Shown here: piece after piece, positions 43,412 to 54,394 of the stretch | Numbering within the stretch: the stretch's first letter is position 1 | How the letters are laid out: every line of letters begins with the position of its first letter | Assembly (NCBI GenBank): GCA_016271365.2 | Contig: CM057453.1 | Coordinates: 1,092,482,001 to 1,092,546,000 of the forward strand | Length of the DNA stretch: 64,000 nt | Direction: 5' to 3' | Source of the DNA: Neoceratodus forsteri | Lineage: Eukaryota; Chordata; Ceratodontiformes; Ceratodontidae | The notes under the pieces: model-generated | What the model saw: the letters and a program-made list of their open reading frames with translations, nothing else | The model's database searches: none | Told to the model about the DNA's origin: nothing | Position numbers and translations under genes: made by a program

Positions 43412-43512
43412 ACCTATGGAATGAGTACCAAGCAGCACTGACCATAAACAGTTTGGGTGGCAGGAACTGACAAGCCTAAGAAAGTAGGCCTTGGAGCACA
43501 GCTAGGCCAAAG

Positions 43513-45030
43513 TCATCTCTTTTTCGCGAAGCTATGTCCAGACTGAGTGTTTGGTAAAGGTGTGGACAGTACTCCAGGTAGCAGCTGCACTGATTTCAGC
43601 AGCAGACACATTTTTAAAACATGCAACAGATGTGACCATGCCTCTAGTAGAATGACAATAAACAACCCAAGAAGTTCCCTACCACACTTACTATGACGAA
43701 AAGTAATAGTTTGCCAACAATTTGGGCAGGCACTGTTTGGAAACTGGAGCGCCCTATTTCCCAGGGGCGAATTAAACAAAAAGCTGTAAGGACCTTCTGC
43801 AGTCCTTTGTGCAGTGTATATAGAACCTGAGTGTTCTATGGACATCTAAAGTATGGAGCAGTGCTTCCCCTGGATTGTCACGCTCAGGGAAATACAATGG
43901 CTGATGGATGGATGGTTTGATTTAAAGTAAATTCAGACACCACCTTTGGTAGAAACTTAGGATTAGTATGTAAAGACACCGTGTCTTTGTGGAAAATCAA
44001 GTAAGAAGGCTCACACATTAGAGCCTGCAGCTCTAAAATCCTTTGAGCGGAAGTAATTGCAACTAAAAACAATGCTTTCCAAGAAAGAATGTGTAGGCCA
44101 CAAGTCGCGACCGGCTCGAATGGAGCCAAAGTAACTTTACCAACACATAATTCAAGTCCCAAGCTGGGACTATGTTACAGATAGCAGGCTTTTTTATTTT
44201 TTACTTTCTTTTTATCCATCCTTACTACCCCCTCAACCAGCTCCTTCAGACCATTGATCAAGCCTCCAGGTCTCTTGCACAGAATCTGCCCCTAGAGTGC
44301 CAGGCAAGCTTCTTTTAACCCTCCTACCTTCTCCTCCTATTCCTAGGAGTGCCTGCAAAGCAGAGTCTGTCCTGCGAGTCAGCGATCCTGGGGTGGATCG
44401 GTCGTCATCTTGGCCCGAGGTTTTTTTTTTCCATTTTCTCCCTTTACCCCTGTCTCAACCCCCTAGAATGCTGTCACGAGGACATACGTCCAGAGAGGTA
44501 ACACGCTAACACACATCTTTCCTCCCAAGTGCCTAACAGCATCCCCCCTCCCTGACTCCATCGAATGGAGCCGCCAAGCCCTCGAGAGCCCATGCTTCCA
44601 CCGGCTCTCTCAGGACGTCGGGTGCTAGTAGCACCCATGGAATCCCTCCCCAGAGGGAAGAGAGCATCCGTTGGGATGCTCAATCCTCCCTCTCCCCACT
44701 GACCCCCAGATAGGAGGTGTTTAAAGCAAAATGCCTCTTAAAAATGTACAGGCCACTTCCAGTTGGGCCACCGTACATCCTTCAATAGGTAGATGGACAG
44801 CTGAGAAAAGCAGCCAAGTGTACATTAATGGAGGAGTACAAGCCTGAATCTGACAAGAACAATAGATACTCAAACACTTGATTTATCATACAGGTAATAG
44901 GGTCCAATTGGTGTAAAGCGGCCAACAAAGCAAACAGCTTCCACTTCATGAAATAAGTGGCCCTGGTAGAAGCCTTTCTAGCAGCCACCAAGACATCAGC
45001 CACTTTTTTGAGATACCCCAAATCTGGCAA
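43513..45030 (-). pseudogene. DIRS E6 tyrosine recombinase (broken)
   Basis: The amino-terminal part at 45030-44782 reads VAARKASTRATYFMKWKLFA and INVHLAAF. A retroposon sits at 44189-44706. The first catalytic block at 44162-43884 is HILSWKALFLVAITSAQRIL followed by ELQAL (RR changed to QR) and FHKDTVSLHTNPKFLPKVVS. In the next frame at about 43690-43540 a HSTRGMVTSVACF-like block supplies HxxR, and WSTVHTFTKHSVWT has Ser where the nucleophilic Tyr is expected. Not functional. Confidence 0.88.
44189..44706 (-). mobile_element. Poly(A)-tailed retroposon in the E6 recombinase
   Basis: 518 bp flanked by near-identical 11-mers CAGATAGCAGG (44178-44188) and CAGATAGGAGG (44707-44717), a target-site duplication. 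The low-coordinate end is a T-rich tract (TTTTTTATTTTTTAC), the poly(A) tail of a minus-strand insert. The body is GC-rich and matches no family I can name; it could be the end of an L1-type element or a processed transcript. Confidence 0.78.
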
Positions 45031-45033
45031 TAG

Positions 45034-45477
45034 CTATGTTTTCAGGAGCCATGCATGCAGATGAAGTGATCTGAGGTCTGGATGGACCATAGTTCCCTGC
45101 TTAAATGACAGAAGTCCCTGGCACAAGGGCAGAGGTACTGGTGGTTCCACTGCCAGATGCTGCAGTAAGGAGAACCAGATATGTCGATGCCATAGAGGAG
45201 CAATGAGGATTAGAGTTGCCCCCTCCATCTGAAGTTTAAATAGTACCCTCTGAAATAGAGAGAAGGGAAGGAAGGCATACAGGAACCTCCCCTTCCAAGA
45301 GAGGTAAAACATGTCTAGCCAGAAAACTCCAAGCCCTGGAACAAGAGAGTAGAGATGCAGCAGTTTTGCGTTGTGTGAGGATGCAGAAAGGTCCAACTCT
45401 GGATGACCCCATTTGTTGAACAGGTCATCCACTACTGAGACCAGTAGTTCCCACTCATGCATTTTGAACTGTGACAT
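45034..45477 (-). pseudogene. DIRS E6 spacer block after RNase H
   Basis: A 147-codon open piece: FKMHEWELLVSVVDDLFNKW, GHPELDLSAS, LDMFYLSWKGRFLYAFLPFS and LILIAPLWHRHIWFSLLQHL. It is homologous to the E1 block at 3446-3726. In DIRS elements this is where a Dam-like methyltransferase domain is placed, but I cannot verify catalytic residues. The CR1 insertion begins immediately upstream (45478). Confidence 0.75.
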
Positions 45478-45880
45478 AGAAACACAGAAGTTGACGGCAG
45501 ATAAGGACCGCTACCTTATGAATGTGCCATCGGCCTTTGCTCTGTCAATGGCCTGTCTATTCATACGCATCTGTATTGCTCCCTTATGCCTATCCCATGC
45601 CTGTTTGAAGCCCTGCACTGTATTCATATCCACTACTTCCTGAGGTAGGCCGTTCCATGCTTCCACCACCCTTTCTGTGAAAAAGAACTTCCTCACATTA
45701 CCCCTTAATTGGCCTCCCTCTAATCTTATGCTGTGTCCTTTTGTCCTATTTTTCTTATATTGAAACATGTTAGACTCGTTCACCTTGTTAATGCCCTTAA
45801 GATGTTTGAATGTTTCGATCATATCACCTCTCTCCCTCCTTTGCTCTAGGGTATATATATTGAGCTCCGTTAATCTGTCC

Positions 45881-46408
45881 TCATATTTTCTGATGCAGTC
45901 TCTGCACCATTTTGGTTGCCCTTCTCTGGACTGCCTCAGTTTGGTTAATGTCCTTGTGAAGGTATGGCCTCCAGTACTGCACGCAGTACTCCAGATGGGG
46001 CTTAACCAGTGTCTTGTAAAGAGGGATTATTACCTCCCTCTTACGACTTGTGATACCCCTACTAATATACCCCAATATCCCCCTAGCCTTACCTACTGCT
46101 TTAGTGGTCTGCTTGGATGATTTCAGGTCCTCTGTGATAACGATGCCCAAGTCTCTTTCTTCCCTTGTGACTGCCAGCAACTTCCCTCCCAGCCTACAGG
46201 TGGCTTCAGGGATTCTCTTCCCTATGTGCATGACCTTGCACTTCTTTGCGTTAAACCCCAGTTGCCACTCTTCTGACCACTTTGCCAGTTTATCAAGATC
46301 TCTTCTCATTCTGCCCACCCCATCTGGATAATCTACTCTATTGCAGATCTTGGTGTCATCTGCAAACAGACAAATCTTACCCTCCAGTTCATCTGCAAAG
46401 TCACTCAT
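45881..46408 (-). pseudogene. CR1 reverse-transcriptase palm/thumb fragment with intact FADD
   Basis: A 175-codon open piece: MSDFADELEGKICLFADDTK, KLAKWSEEWQLGFNAKKCKV, EERDLGIVITEDLKSSKQTT, GITSRKREVIIPLYKTLVKP and HLEYCVQYWRPYLHKD. Catalytic FADD is present. The upstream palm (SGxPQGS, FNI) lies in another frame at 46440-46400. Confidence 0.9.
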
Positions 46409-47471
46409 GAAGATATTGAAGGGGACAGGACCCAGGACTCATCCCTGAGGTACGCCACTTGTGACTTGTATCTCTTCTGACTGTATACCGTTTACCACTA
46501 CACTGTTTTCTGCCCGTCAACCAGTTTGCCACCCAGTTGACCAATCGCTGACCCACCCCGAGCCTACCCAGCTTATTAATCAATCTTCTATGTGGAACAG
46601 TATCAAAAGCTTTGCTGAAGTCAAGGTAGGCAACATCAACTGCTCCCCCTAGGTCCATCACTCTGGTTACCCAGTCAAAGAAATCTCTGAGATTAGTTTG
46701 ACATGGCCTTCCTATTTGTAAACCCATGCTGTCTTGGATCCTGTGTTCCTATGGATTCCAGGTGTTGCACTATCCTTTCATTAAGGAATGCCTCCATAAT
46801 CTTGCCCACTACTGAGGTAAGACTGACTAGTCTGTAGTTCCCTGCCTCCTCCCTGCTACCACGCTTGTGGAGCGGGATCACAAGAGCCCTTCTTCAGTCT
46901 TCTGGGACCTTTCCTGTGCTCAGAGACTCACTAAACAGTTCTGATAATGACTCTGCTAGTTCCACCCTTAGCTCCTTTAGTACCCTGGGATGTATGCCAT
47001 CAGGTCCCATTGCCCTGTCCACCCTGAGCTTATCGAGCTCTTGTAGGATCCTTTCTTTTATGAAGGGACTAGTGCACACCTCCCTCCCCCATATCCATGG
47101 TGCTGAGCTGGGGCCCTGCCCTACCTTCTCTTCAGTAAATACTGAGCATAAGTATCTATTTAGGATAGATGCTTTTACATGGTCCTCTTCCTCACATGCC
47201 CCCTTATCCCCTTTGTTCTTAGCAATATCCCCTCTGGACTGTCTCCTTTCACTAATGTATCTATAGAAAGTCTTGTCACCTTCTTTTACTGTTCATGCTA
47301 GTGTTTCCTCAGTTTGGGCCTTTGCCTGCCTTACTGCCTTCCCTGCATCCCTTAGGGAAGTTTGGTATGCCTCCCTATCTTCATCCCCTTATATTTCCTG
47401 AAGGCCAGCCTTTTGGCTCTGACCTTTTCTGCTACTGTTTTTGAGAACCAAAGTGGTTTCCTTCTCATTTT

Positions 47472-47903
47472 TCACTTCCTTTTCTCTCTAACACAATGGG
47501 ATGTTGCTTCAAGTATTGCATCCTTAATGCTTGCCCACTTTACCTGTACCGCCTCACCTGTATTTCTTTTTGCCAGAGCTAGCTTAACTCTGTTGGCCAT
47601 CTTATCAAAGTCAGCTCCTCTGAAGTCCCATATTTTTGCCTTGGAATGGGATGATTTAGTTCTAGTGGCCAAATTGAACCATACCATGTGATGGTCACTG
47701 GCCCCCATGCGACCTTCTACCTGGAGATCTGTGATCCTATCCCTGTTAGTCAGTACTAGATCTAGGATAGCCTTGTCTCTTGTGGTTTGTTGTACCAGTT
47801 GTTTGAGGCCTTCCCCCTGCACTGAATCCACTATGTGTCTAGTTCTGGCAGATGTTCCTGCTGGTATTGACCAATCTGTATCTGGCATGCTGAAGTCTCC
47901 CAT
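47472..47903 (-). pseudogene. CR1 endonuclease carboxy-terminal fragment
   Basis: A 143-codon piece with GDFSMPDTDW, AILDLVLTNRDRITDLQVEG, ASDHHMVWFNLATRTKSSHS and a basic linker. The amino-terminal half of the endonuclease is missing because the element is truncated at 47933. Confidence 0.9.
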
Positions 47904-47935
47904 TATCAGAACCTCCCTTTAGCTGTCATGTCTGA

Positions 47936-48640
47936 CTGCTTTTTCTGTCTGCCAAGACATTTCGGGTACCTGGAACATGTATTGCAGACAGTTCTAAACC
48001 ATGTTCTAGAGCCCAGTGCTATACTCTCATTGCCTCCCTGCATATGGGGTAAGAGTGAGTTCCCTCTTGCTTGTTAATATAATGCATCACACTGACGTTG
48101 TCCAAATGTACCACAGAGGACCTGGGGACAGGTGAGCCTGGAAGGCCTGTTGGCCATAAAGAACAGTTCTCATTTCTAGAACATTTATATGCATGGTGCT
48201 CTCCACTTTGGTCCCTGCATCTCATGGGGCCCTATATGTGCCCCCCCATGCCGATCCCCGAGGCACCTGTTAAAATCTGACGAAGGGAAGGAATCAGAAA
48301 AGGAACCCCCTTCAGTAGGTTGTTGGGTTCCATCCACCACTTGAGCACCCTGCGTACTGTAAAAGTTACTAGAACCTTCTACTACAAATCATCTGTGAGT
48401 TGATCCCACTGGACTTTCAAGGTCTACAGAGGGATCCTCATATGGAACCTGGCCAGAGGTACTGTAACTATGGCCGCTCCCATTAGGCCCAGAAGCAGAA
48501 GAAATGTTCCAGCTGTTACATATCAGCTGTTGTAAACTTGCTGGATCTGTGCCAGACACGTGGCCCTGTCCAGAGGAAGAAATGCTGAGCCTATAGCAGT
48601 ATCCAAGACAGCCCCTATATACTGCAGGCACTGTCAAAGA
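47936..48640 (-). pseudogene. DIRS E6 RNase H region (broken)
   Basis: The 48225-48019 piece reads SSVVHLDNVSVMHYINKQEG then THSYPICREAMRV, the DN...YINKQ block of DIRS RNase H. Upstream, near 48230-48640, the Asp-containing first RNase H block is not clear. The CR1 insertion separates this from the domain's end at about 45470. Confidence 0.82.
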
Positions 48641-49236
48641 GTCAAAATGGACTTTGGCACACTGGCAGTGATCTCCAGAGCATCGAACAGTTGCCTGGTT
48701 TGAGCTACAGTGTGTGTGAGTTGCTCTCTGGAGTAAGCTTTTAGAAACCAGTCATTCAGGTAAGGAAATAGATAAAGACCTTCCCTGCGAAGGGCTGCTG
48801 CCACCACTGCCAAACATTTGATAAAGATCCATGGCACAGATGACATGTCAAAGGCCAATACTCTGAACTGGAAGTGTTCCCCCTGAAACAGGAACCTTAA
48901 ATATTTTCTGTGAGGTTTTCGGATTTTGATATGAAGGCAGGCATCCTTCATGTTACGGGAATGGATCCAGTCCCCCACGTGCTGTAGCGATAACAGGCCC
49001 TGCAGAGTCACCATCCTCAACATTCTGTATTCTTTGAAAAAGTTCAGGTCCCTGAGATCCAAAATAGGCCTTATATCCCTTGTCCATTTTGGAACTAAGA
49101 AGTACCGAGAATAGAACCCTGTGTTTCTGTGTTCTAGGGGTACATATTCTATTGTTCTGTTCCGGAGCAAGGTGAAAATTTCCTCCAGAAGCATAGATAC
49201 ATAGATGCTGACGGCAGATAAGGGCCTTTGGCCCAT
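48634..49236 (-). pseudogene. DIRS E6 reverse transcriptase (open but catalytically mutated)
   Basis: A 200-codon uninterrupted stretch containing nearly the full palm and fingers: SRYFLVPKWTRDIRPILDLR, DLNFFKEYRMLRMVTLQGLL, HSRNMKDACLHIKIRKPHRK, YLRFLFQGEHFQFRVLAFDM, SSVPWIFIKCLAVVAAALRR and LYLFPYLNDWFLKAYSREQL. Two expected metal-binding Asp are Asn: motif A reads RNMKD instead of LDLKD (codon 48952-48954), and YLDD reads YLND (codon 48754-48756). It therefore looks intact but should be inactive. Confidence 0.9.
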
Positions 49237-50577
49237 CTATTTTGCCCAATTTCGCATGTAATTTTGCCTATTCAAGCTTCTCTTGAACTGAGTATGGAGG
49301 AAACAGGGGAATGTGCTCTTGAGGATAATGTGTAGTCTCTGGTGGATGGTCTGGAGGTAGCACCAGAGCATGTCCTTGTGCTTTTGTTTCCAGGACCCAG
49401 GCATCTGAGGTCAGCTCCTTCCACTGGTCCAGGTGGAGGGAGAGATGGTGGCTGGGATGTGTGAAAGGAGTCAGACTGAGCTAGTTGCAGCTCCTGCCTC
49501 ACTGCCACCTCTAGGGGCTTTTGAATGGGCACCTGGAGTGGCTGCTGGAGTAGGCAGGGCTCCTGCTCCTTTACCCTTGCCTGTCTGGTGGTGTTACAGT
49601 GTCTCACATCAGCCAGAAGAAAAGGCACCCCCTGTCTGCTCCTTGGCTGGGTGTGACAAACGGTATGGACTGATCTGAGGGTTCTACCTGAGGCCTGCAC
49701 ACAGGAGAGGATATCTTGCACATCTGCAACAAATAATTTATATCCTCTGAAAGGGGCAATAAGAATTTACTGCTGGACATCACTTGCAAAGCCTGCCACC
49801 CTTAGCCAGGAATATCTTCTCAAAAATATTCCTGAGGCTGCTGCCCTAGCTGAGACATTTGAAATGTCATACGCTGTACATTGGAGGTGTTTACCTACAT
49901 CAGCCACAGCTGTTAAGGCCTTATGGTGCCCTTGCTTTGGTGCACTTTCTGGGAGAGCTTGGGTAGCTGCTTTAGCTTTCCTCCAGAGTATGTTTTGGTA
50001 TTTTACCATATGGGTCTAGTAATTTGCAATTCTTAGGTCCAAAGAGGCAGAGACATATGTCATTTTACCCATGGCATCTAGTCTCCTGGATTCCTTGTCA
50101 GGGGAAGGGAACTGAGATGTTTTGGTGCCTTTGATCTGTCATGGGCAGTGCCGATAATCATCGAGTCAGCTTCAGGTTGGCCTGCAAAGAAGGGCCTACC
50201 TAAGGCAGCCATATACATTTTATCTGCCTTTCTAGGTATGACAGGAATTACATTAGGCCTATGCCAGGTAGCAAAGGTGGCATCCTCCAGGGCAGAGAGG
50301 AGGGGTAGAAGTACAATGGGAGGGGAGTCAGGTAGCTCCAGGAAGTCTATCAGGTTCTTCTTGGTTGTGTTGTGCTCCTCCAGATCAAATCCCATGGCAG
50401 CTTGAAGTTGCTGCATCACGGTTATAAAAGAAGGGACATCAGGAGGGAACCTAGGGGTGTAAACCACTGAGTCTTTGCTGCCGGTGGAAACTGAAACTAG
50501 TCCTCTCATAAGGACTTTCCCCATACTCTTCGGCCTCTTCCTCCTCATCCTGTACCATAAGGTCAGGATTACATTCC

Positions 50578-51507
50578 ATGCAGATGACACCAAGATCTGC
50601 AACACAGCAGATGATCCAGATGGGGTGGGCAGAATGAGAAGAGATATGGATAAACTGGCAAAATGGTAGGAAAAGAGTGGCAGCTGGGGTTTAATGCAAA
50701 GAATGCAAGATCATGCACATAGGGAAGAGAAATCCTGAAGCCACCTATAGGCTGGGAGGAGGAGTTGCTGGCAGTCACAAGGGAAGAAAGAGATTTGGGC
50801 ATCATCATCACCGATGACCTGAAATCATCCAAGCAGACCACTAAAGCAGAAGGTAAGGCTAGGGGGATGTTGGGGTGTATTAGTAGGGGTTTAACAAGTC
50901 GGAAGAGGGAGGTAATAATCCCTCTTTACAAGACACTGGTTAGGCCCCACCTGGAGTACTGCGTGCAGTACTGGAGACCACACCTTCACAAGGACATTAA
51001 CCAAATTGAGGCAGTCCAGAGAAGGGCAACCAAAATGGTGCAGGGACTGCATCAGAAAACATATGAGGACAGATTAACGGAGCTCAATATGTATACCCTA
51101 GAGCAAAGGAGGGAGAGAGGTGATATGATCGAAACATTCAAACACCTTAAGGGCATTAACAAGGTGAAAGAGTCTAACATGTTTCAGTAGAAGAAAAAAA
51201 GGAGGACAAGAGAATACAGCATGAGATCAGAAGGAGGCCGATTAAAGGGTAATGTGAGGAAGTTCTTTTTCACAGAAAGGGTGGTGGATGCATGGAACGG
51301 CCTACCTCAGGAAGTGGTGGATATGAATACAGTGCAGGGCTTCAAACAGGCATGGGATAGGCAAAAGGGAGCAATACAGATGAGTATGAATAGATAGGCC
51401 GTTGACAGAGCAAAGGCCGATGGCACATTTATAAGGTAGAAAAAGAAATGGGCAGACTGGATGGGCCTTGCGGTCCTTATCTGCTGTCAACTTCGATGTT
51501 TCTATGT
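50578..51507 (+). mobile_element. CR1 LINE 3' fragment inserted in E6 gag
   Basis: Starts in the palm ([20 protein letters not shown]), continues through TREERDLGIIITDDLKSSKQ, LVRPHLEYCVQYWRPHLHKD and QIEAVQRRATKMVQGLHQKT, and ends with the 3' tail CAACTTCGATGTTTCTATG at 51507. Very similar to 35170-36087 and, in inverse, to 45470-46400. Confidence 0.94.
50765..51190 (+). pseudogene. CR1 reverse-transcriptase thumb and carboxy terminus
   Basis: A 141-codon open stretch of the truncated CR1 above: LAVTREERDLGIIITDDLKS, GLTSRKREVIIPLYKTLVRP, HLEYCVQYWRPHLHKDINQI and LNMYTLEQRRERGDMIETFK. It ends in a stop just after NMFQ. Lacks the catalytic fingers and most of the palm. Confidence 0.88.
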
Positions 51508-52399
51508 CATCATCCGTCTGGTCGATGGGACAAAGGGAGCACCATCGGTGCTCAAGAAGGTATAACCCTGGTAGGCGTTGGCACAGGGGTTTCAATGATG
51601 GACCCTGTCAACAGACCTCCAGATGTAGGAGGGGGAAGCAAAGGCCATTTGATGATGTCCATAAAAGACGACAAGAAGGCATGTACATCAGCACCCATGT
51701 ATTGGACTGGAGTGCCAGAGCAGGTCAACTGGGGGAGACAAGGTTCCCTGCATTCGTGACGATGCACCAGCCGTACTAGGCCTGGTTGCACTTGTAGCCT
51801 GCCCTGACCTGGAAGCTATGTCGAAGGTCTGGGTGGCTGGCGGCGTCACCACTGAAGCAGTCGACAGCGTAGACATGGTCAGCACCACATGGTGAGGCAA
51901 CAGAGAGTGGATCGAGGAGGCTTTTTCTTTCTCTCTCTCCCGCTCCTGGTGCTTGTACTTATGAGACCCGGATGTTTTTTCCCAGGATTTATAGGATTTG
52001 GATCCGAGGAGTGTGCTGGTGATGCAGTGGAGCTCTTTTGCTGGAGCTCCTTCTCCATTCGGGCTACCTGCTGTTCTAACAGGTGCTTTTCTAGAGCGCC
52101 TTTTCTGTGTCACCGGGTGGCTGTGTTGAATCCCTTGCAAATCTGGCACACCTGAACGTTGTGGTCCAGGCCTAGGCAGCACACAGACTTTGTGCGAGTC
52201 TCCAGAATATATTTTCTCACCACACTCGCAATAGTGAAACAGCTTAAACAGCTCTTTAGTCAACATACACGTTGTTGAAGATCACCTGAGAAAGTGATAG
52301 CTTGATTACGGTTAGAAATAGGAGAAATTGGTGACTATAAGAGTGTAGTTTACGAACATGGTCTGACAAGAATGGTCGATGGCAGGAAAATAACTGAGG

Positions 52400-52557
52400 A
52401 GGCAAGGGGCCGCCCACATTTATATGGAAAAGCCAACATCTGATCATGGGTGGCCTCTGGTGGACTGCTTACAAAAACTTATGTGATCCTAGTGCCTGGC
52501 AGCATATAGTTCCATAGCTGTGGCCTGAGGAAAGTGATATCTTCGAAGATCTACAAC
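52400..52557 (-). repeat. 5' inverted terminal repeat of DIRS E6
   Basis: Its reverse complement aligns with 42983-43135 (AGATCTTC, GGCCACAGCTATGGAACTAT, CAGGCACTAGGATCACA, CAGTCCACCAGAGGCC). The same block is shared with the E2 leader at 6530-6693. Confidence 0.87.
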
Positions 52558-54394
52558 TTTGGATATCAAACCACAACTACGAATTTAAAGGAACACCATC
52601 AACCTTTTTAGCATCAAATTATTTCTAGTTAAAACCCCACGTTATGATTGTTTACCTTCTACCTAATGTATAGCTATCCAACCTTGTTTTGTTTCACATT
52701 CTTGATCTATTCTTATTCCATACTTCCTGAACATTAGAAACACTACAAATAGTGCAGCCAATCATAATGCAACAGTCTCTTCTATTCTCACTGCATAATT
52801 AGTGGCTAGACTGCGTTAGGGATGGTCCTAATTCCAGGAAAGATGCAGTCAGAGCTGATCAAGGAACGTGAACAAATGAGTTTTGGTGTGATAACACCAG
52901 TATGGTGGGCAGTCTGTTTATTTTTTAAAAGAAAAAAGAATCAGAATCAAACTTCCTGCAACATCAGTAGTCTCTACAGATGTATGCCCCACGTACTGCG
53001 ACACCAACACGGTGAACTACAACCCTGTCGGCAAAATCGTCACTTTGTTGACAGGTCGCGGTGTTAATGTGCCCGAGACAGGGGCACACTGTCTCAGTCC
53101 TGCACCCCGCCCGAATCAACTCCAACTGGAGTTGACAATCCTAAAGATGGGGGTGGGGTGGGGGCTCTGAAGTGAGCTCGATAAAAAACTGACCACAAGA
53201 CACACAGGAATCACGCTAACCTCAACTTGAGGTCGATATGATTCCTGTCGGGGGGGGGGGTGCCGGTCAAGAAAAGGTTGCCACACCAGCATTGTAGAGC
53301 CCTCTATAGAATGTGAGCAATCATATTATGTGTTTCTTAAACTAGGGAACCTTTGAGGCCTAAGGGGGTTGACAGTCTCCCTATAACCAAGAGTTTGCTG
53401 AACCAGGCAATTCTTTGGAGGCATGGCTGGGATCTCCTGTTTGCCATCTTGTCACCTAGGTGGACCACCAGTGTGGACAATGAACACTTTGGTATCTTGC
53501 CCCCCCAAGCCAATTTTAGAAAATGAACATGGTATTTCAGGAGGTCACAATTGGTGTCATGTAGAACAGTTGGACCCCAAGAAGCTAATGTTAGTGAAAA
53601 ACATTCCCGAAAGGGTCAGTAGTATCACTGTAGGTGTTCTGCAAGTTGGACTGGACATGAATGGAAAAAGGAAGCCCCATTTACTGGCTTATGATCCCAA
53701 CTCTAACACAGAACTGCAACACTGGACAGTAATAAGGATGTGGATATGTTGAAATTGCCCACTCTGTTCATCATCCCTGCAGGTATTTCAGAAGAGTTGC
53801 ATCTGATTAGCTGAGGCGTACCATGGACTCTCCCCTTCCCTCCAGATGGAAGACTGGACATCAATTAAAACATCTGCTTGTCAGCAAAGGCACACATTTA
53901 TTATGGCAAGCGGGACTTGTGACATCAGCTGATTCACTACTGCAGGAAGTTTGATCCTCGACAGAGAAGAACCAAAGGCCACTGAGCAATTACCAAGGAG
54001 GAAACTGGAGAACCTCATGGGTTAAAGAAAGTTGTGGAACCTGTTTCAACTAAGGACACTCATTCACTAGGTAGAAGAGTCTGGAAGTACTTTTCTGATT
54101 CCAGGGAAAAGTGTCAGTCCTGCTTTATCATTCTGGGAGACAAATCAAATCTTTAATTAAGTTGACCTACTGAATGACTCTCTAGATGCCTTTACTAATC
54201 TGCACATGCATATAGTCCACAGAGGTATAAAGGTCCTTGGTCAACTTCGTTTTTGCTAATCCCCGGGTGAAGAACAATGGGTTGCCTGTTAATATCTGTT
54301 TAGACAGAAACCTATGTATCTAGGTAGACTGTTCTGATAATTCACCTACAATATGCTAGTTAGGATTTAGTTGTCTAGACAGCCTATCACTGCA
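52558..54394. other. Unassigned; possible heavily decayed DIRS remnant
   Basis: No gene recognised. A small inverted pair ACCTCAA/TTGAGGT lies near 53223, and a G tract at 53251. The 53423-53752 open stretch has no motif I know. The minus strand near 53900-53640 has weak RNase H/spacer-like resemblance to DIRS, too faint to call. Confidence 0.3.

Larger units (their letters stand above)
45470..47933 (-). mobile_element. CR1 LINE, 5'-truncated, inserted in DIRS E6
   Basis: Begins (minus strand) in the endonuclease domain with MGDFSMPDTDWSIPAGTSAR (47903), then LVLTNRDRITDLQVEGRMGA and [32 protein letters not shown] (46850), [20 protein letters not shown] and [20 protein letters not shown] (46700-46600), [17 protein letters not shown] (46380, intact FADD) and LEYCVQYWRPYLHKDINQTE. 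The 3' end reads toward ~45470. It closely resembles 33630-36090. Frames break at several points. Confidence 0.94.
49260..52266 (-). pseudogene. DIRS E6 gag (broken, interrupted by a CR1)
   Basis: Begins at 52266 with MLTKELFKLFHYCECGEKIY, then a Cys/His-containing stretch in shifting frames and a basic segment KYKHQEREREKEKASSIHSL. The CR1 at 50578-51507 interrupts it. It resumes at 50577 with an acidic patch, and the 50605-50078 piece has SFITVMQQLQAAMGFDLEEH, NTTKKNLIDFLELPDSPP and LLSALEDATFATWHRPN. The 50009-49767 piece (NILWRKAKAATQALPESAPK...SAR) continues the helical middle. The end before the polymerase is Gln/Pro-rich (49721-49272). Confidence 0.78.
42959..52557 (-). mobile_element. 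DIRS element E6, complete but decayed, with three nested insertions
   Basis: Minus-strand DIRS with both inverted terminal repeats (52400-52557 and 42959-43135), gag (52266 to ~49260), reverse transcriptase/RNase H (49240 to ~48000 and 45477), recombinase (45030-43513) and an internal complementary region (43317-43411). Removing the nested CR1 copies (45470-47933 and 50578-51507) and the retroposon at 44189-44706 leaves ~5.7 kb, about the size of E1. It is the only DIRS here with both ends inside the window. Confidence 0.92.

Noticed and set aside
53423..53752. Host exon or gene from a 109-codon ORF
   Set aside because: No recognisable domain, no splice context and composition like surrounding decayed repeats. 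Left as unassigned.
53640..53960. Eighth DIRS copy (minus strand)
   Set aside because: Faint resemblance to RNase H and spacer blocks only, with many stops; a profile search would be needed to decide.
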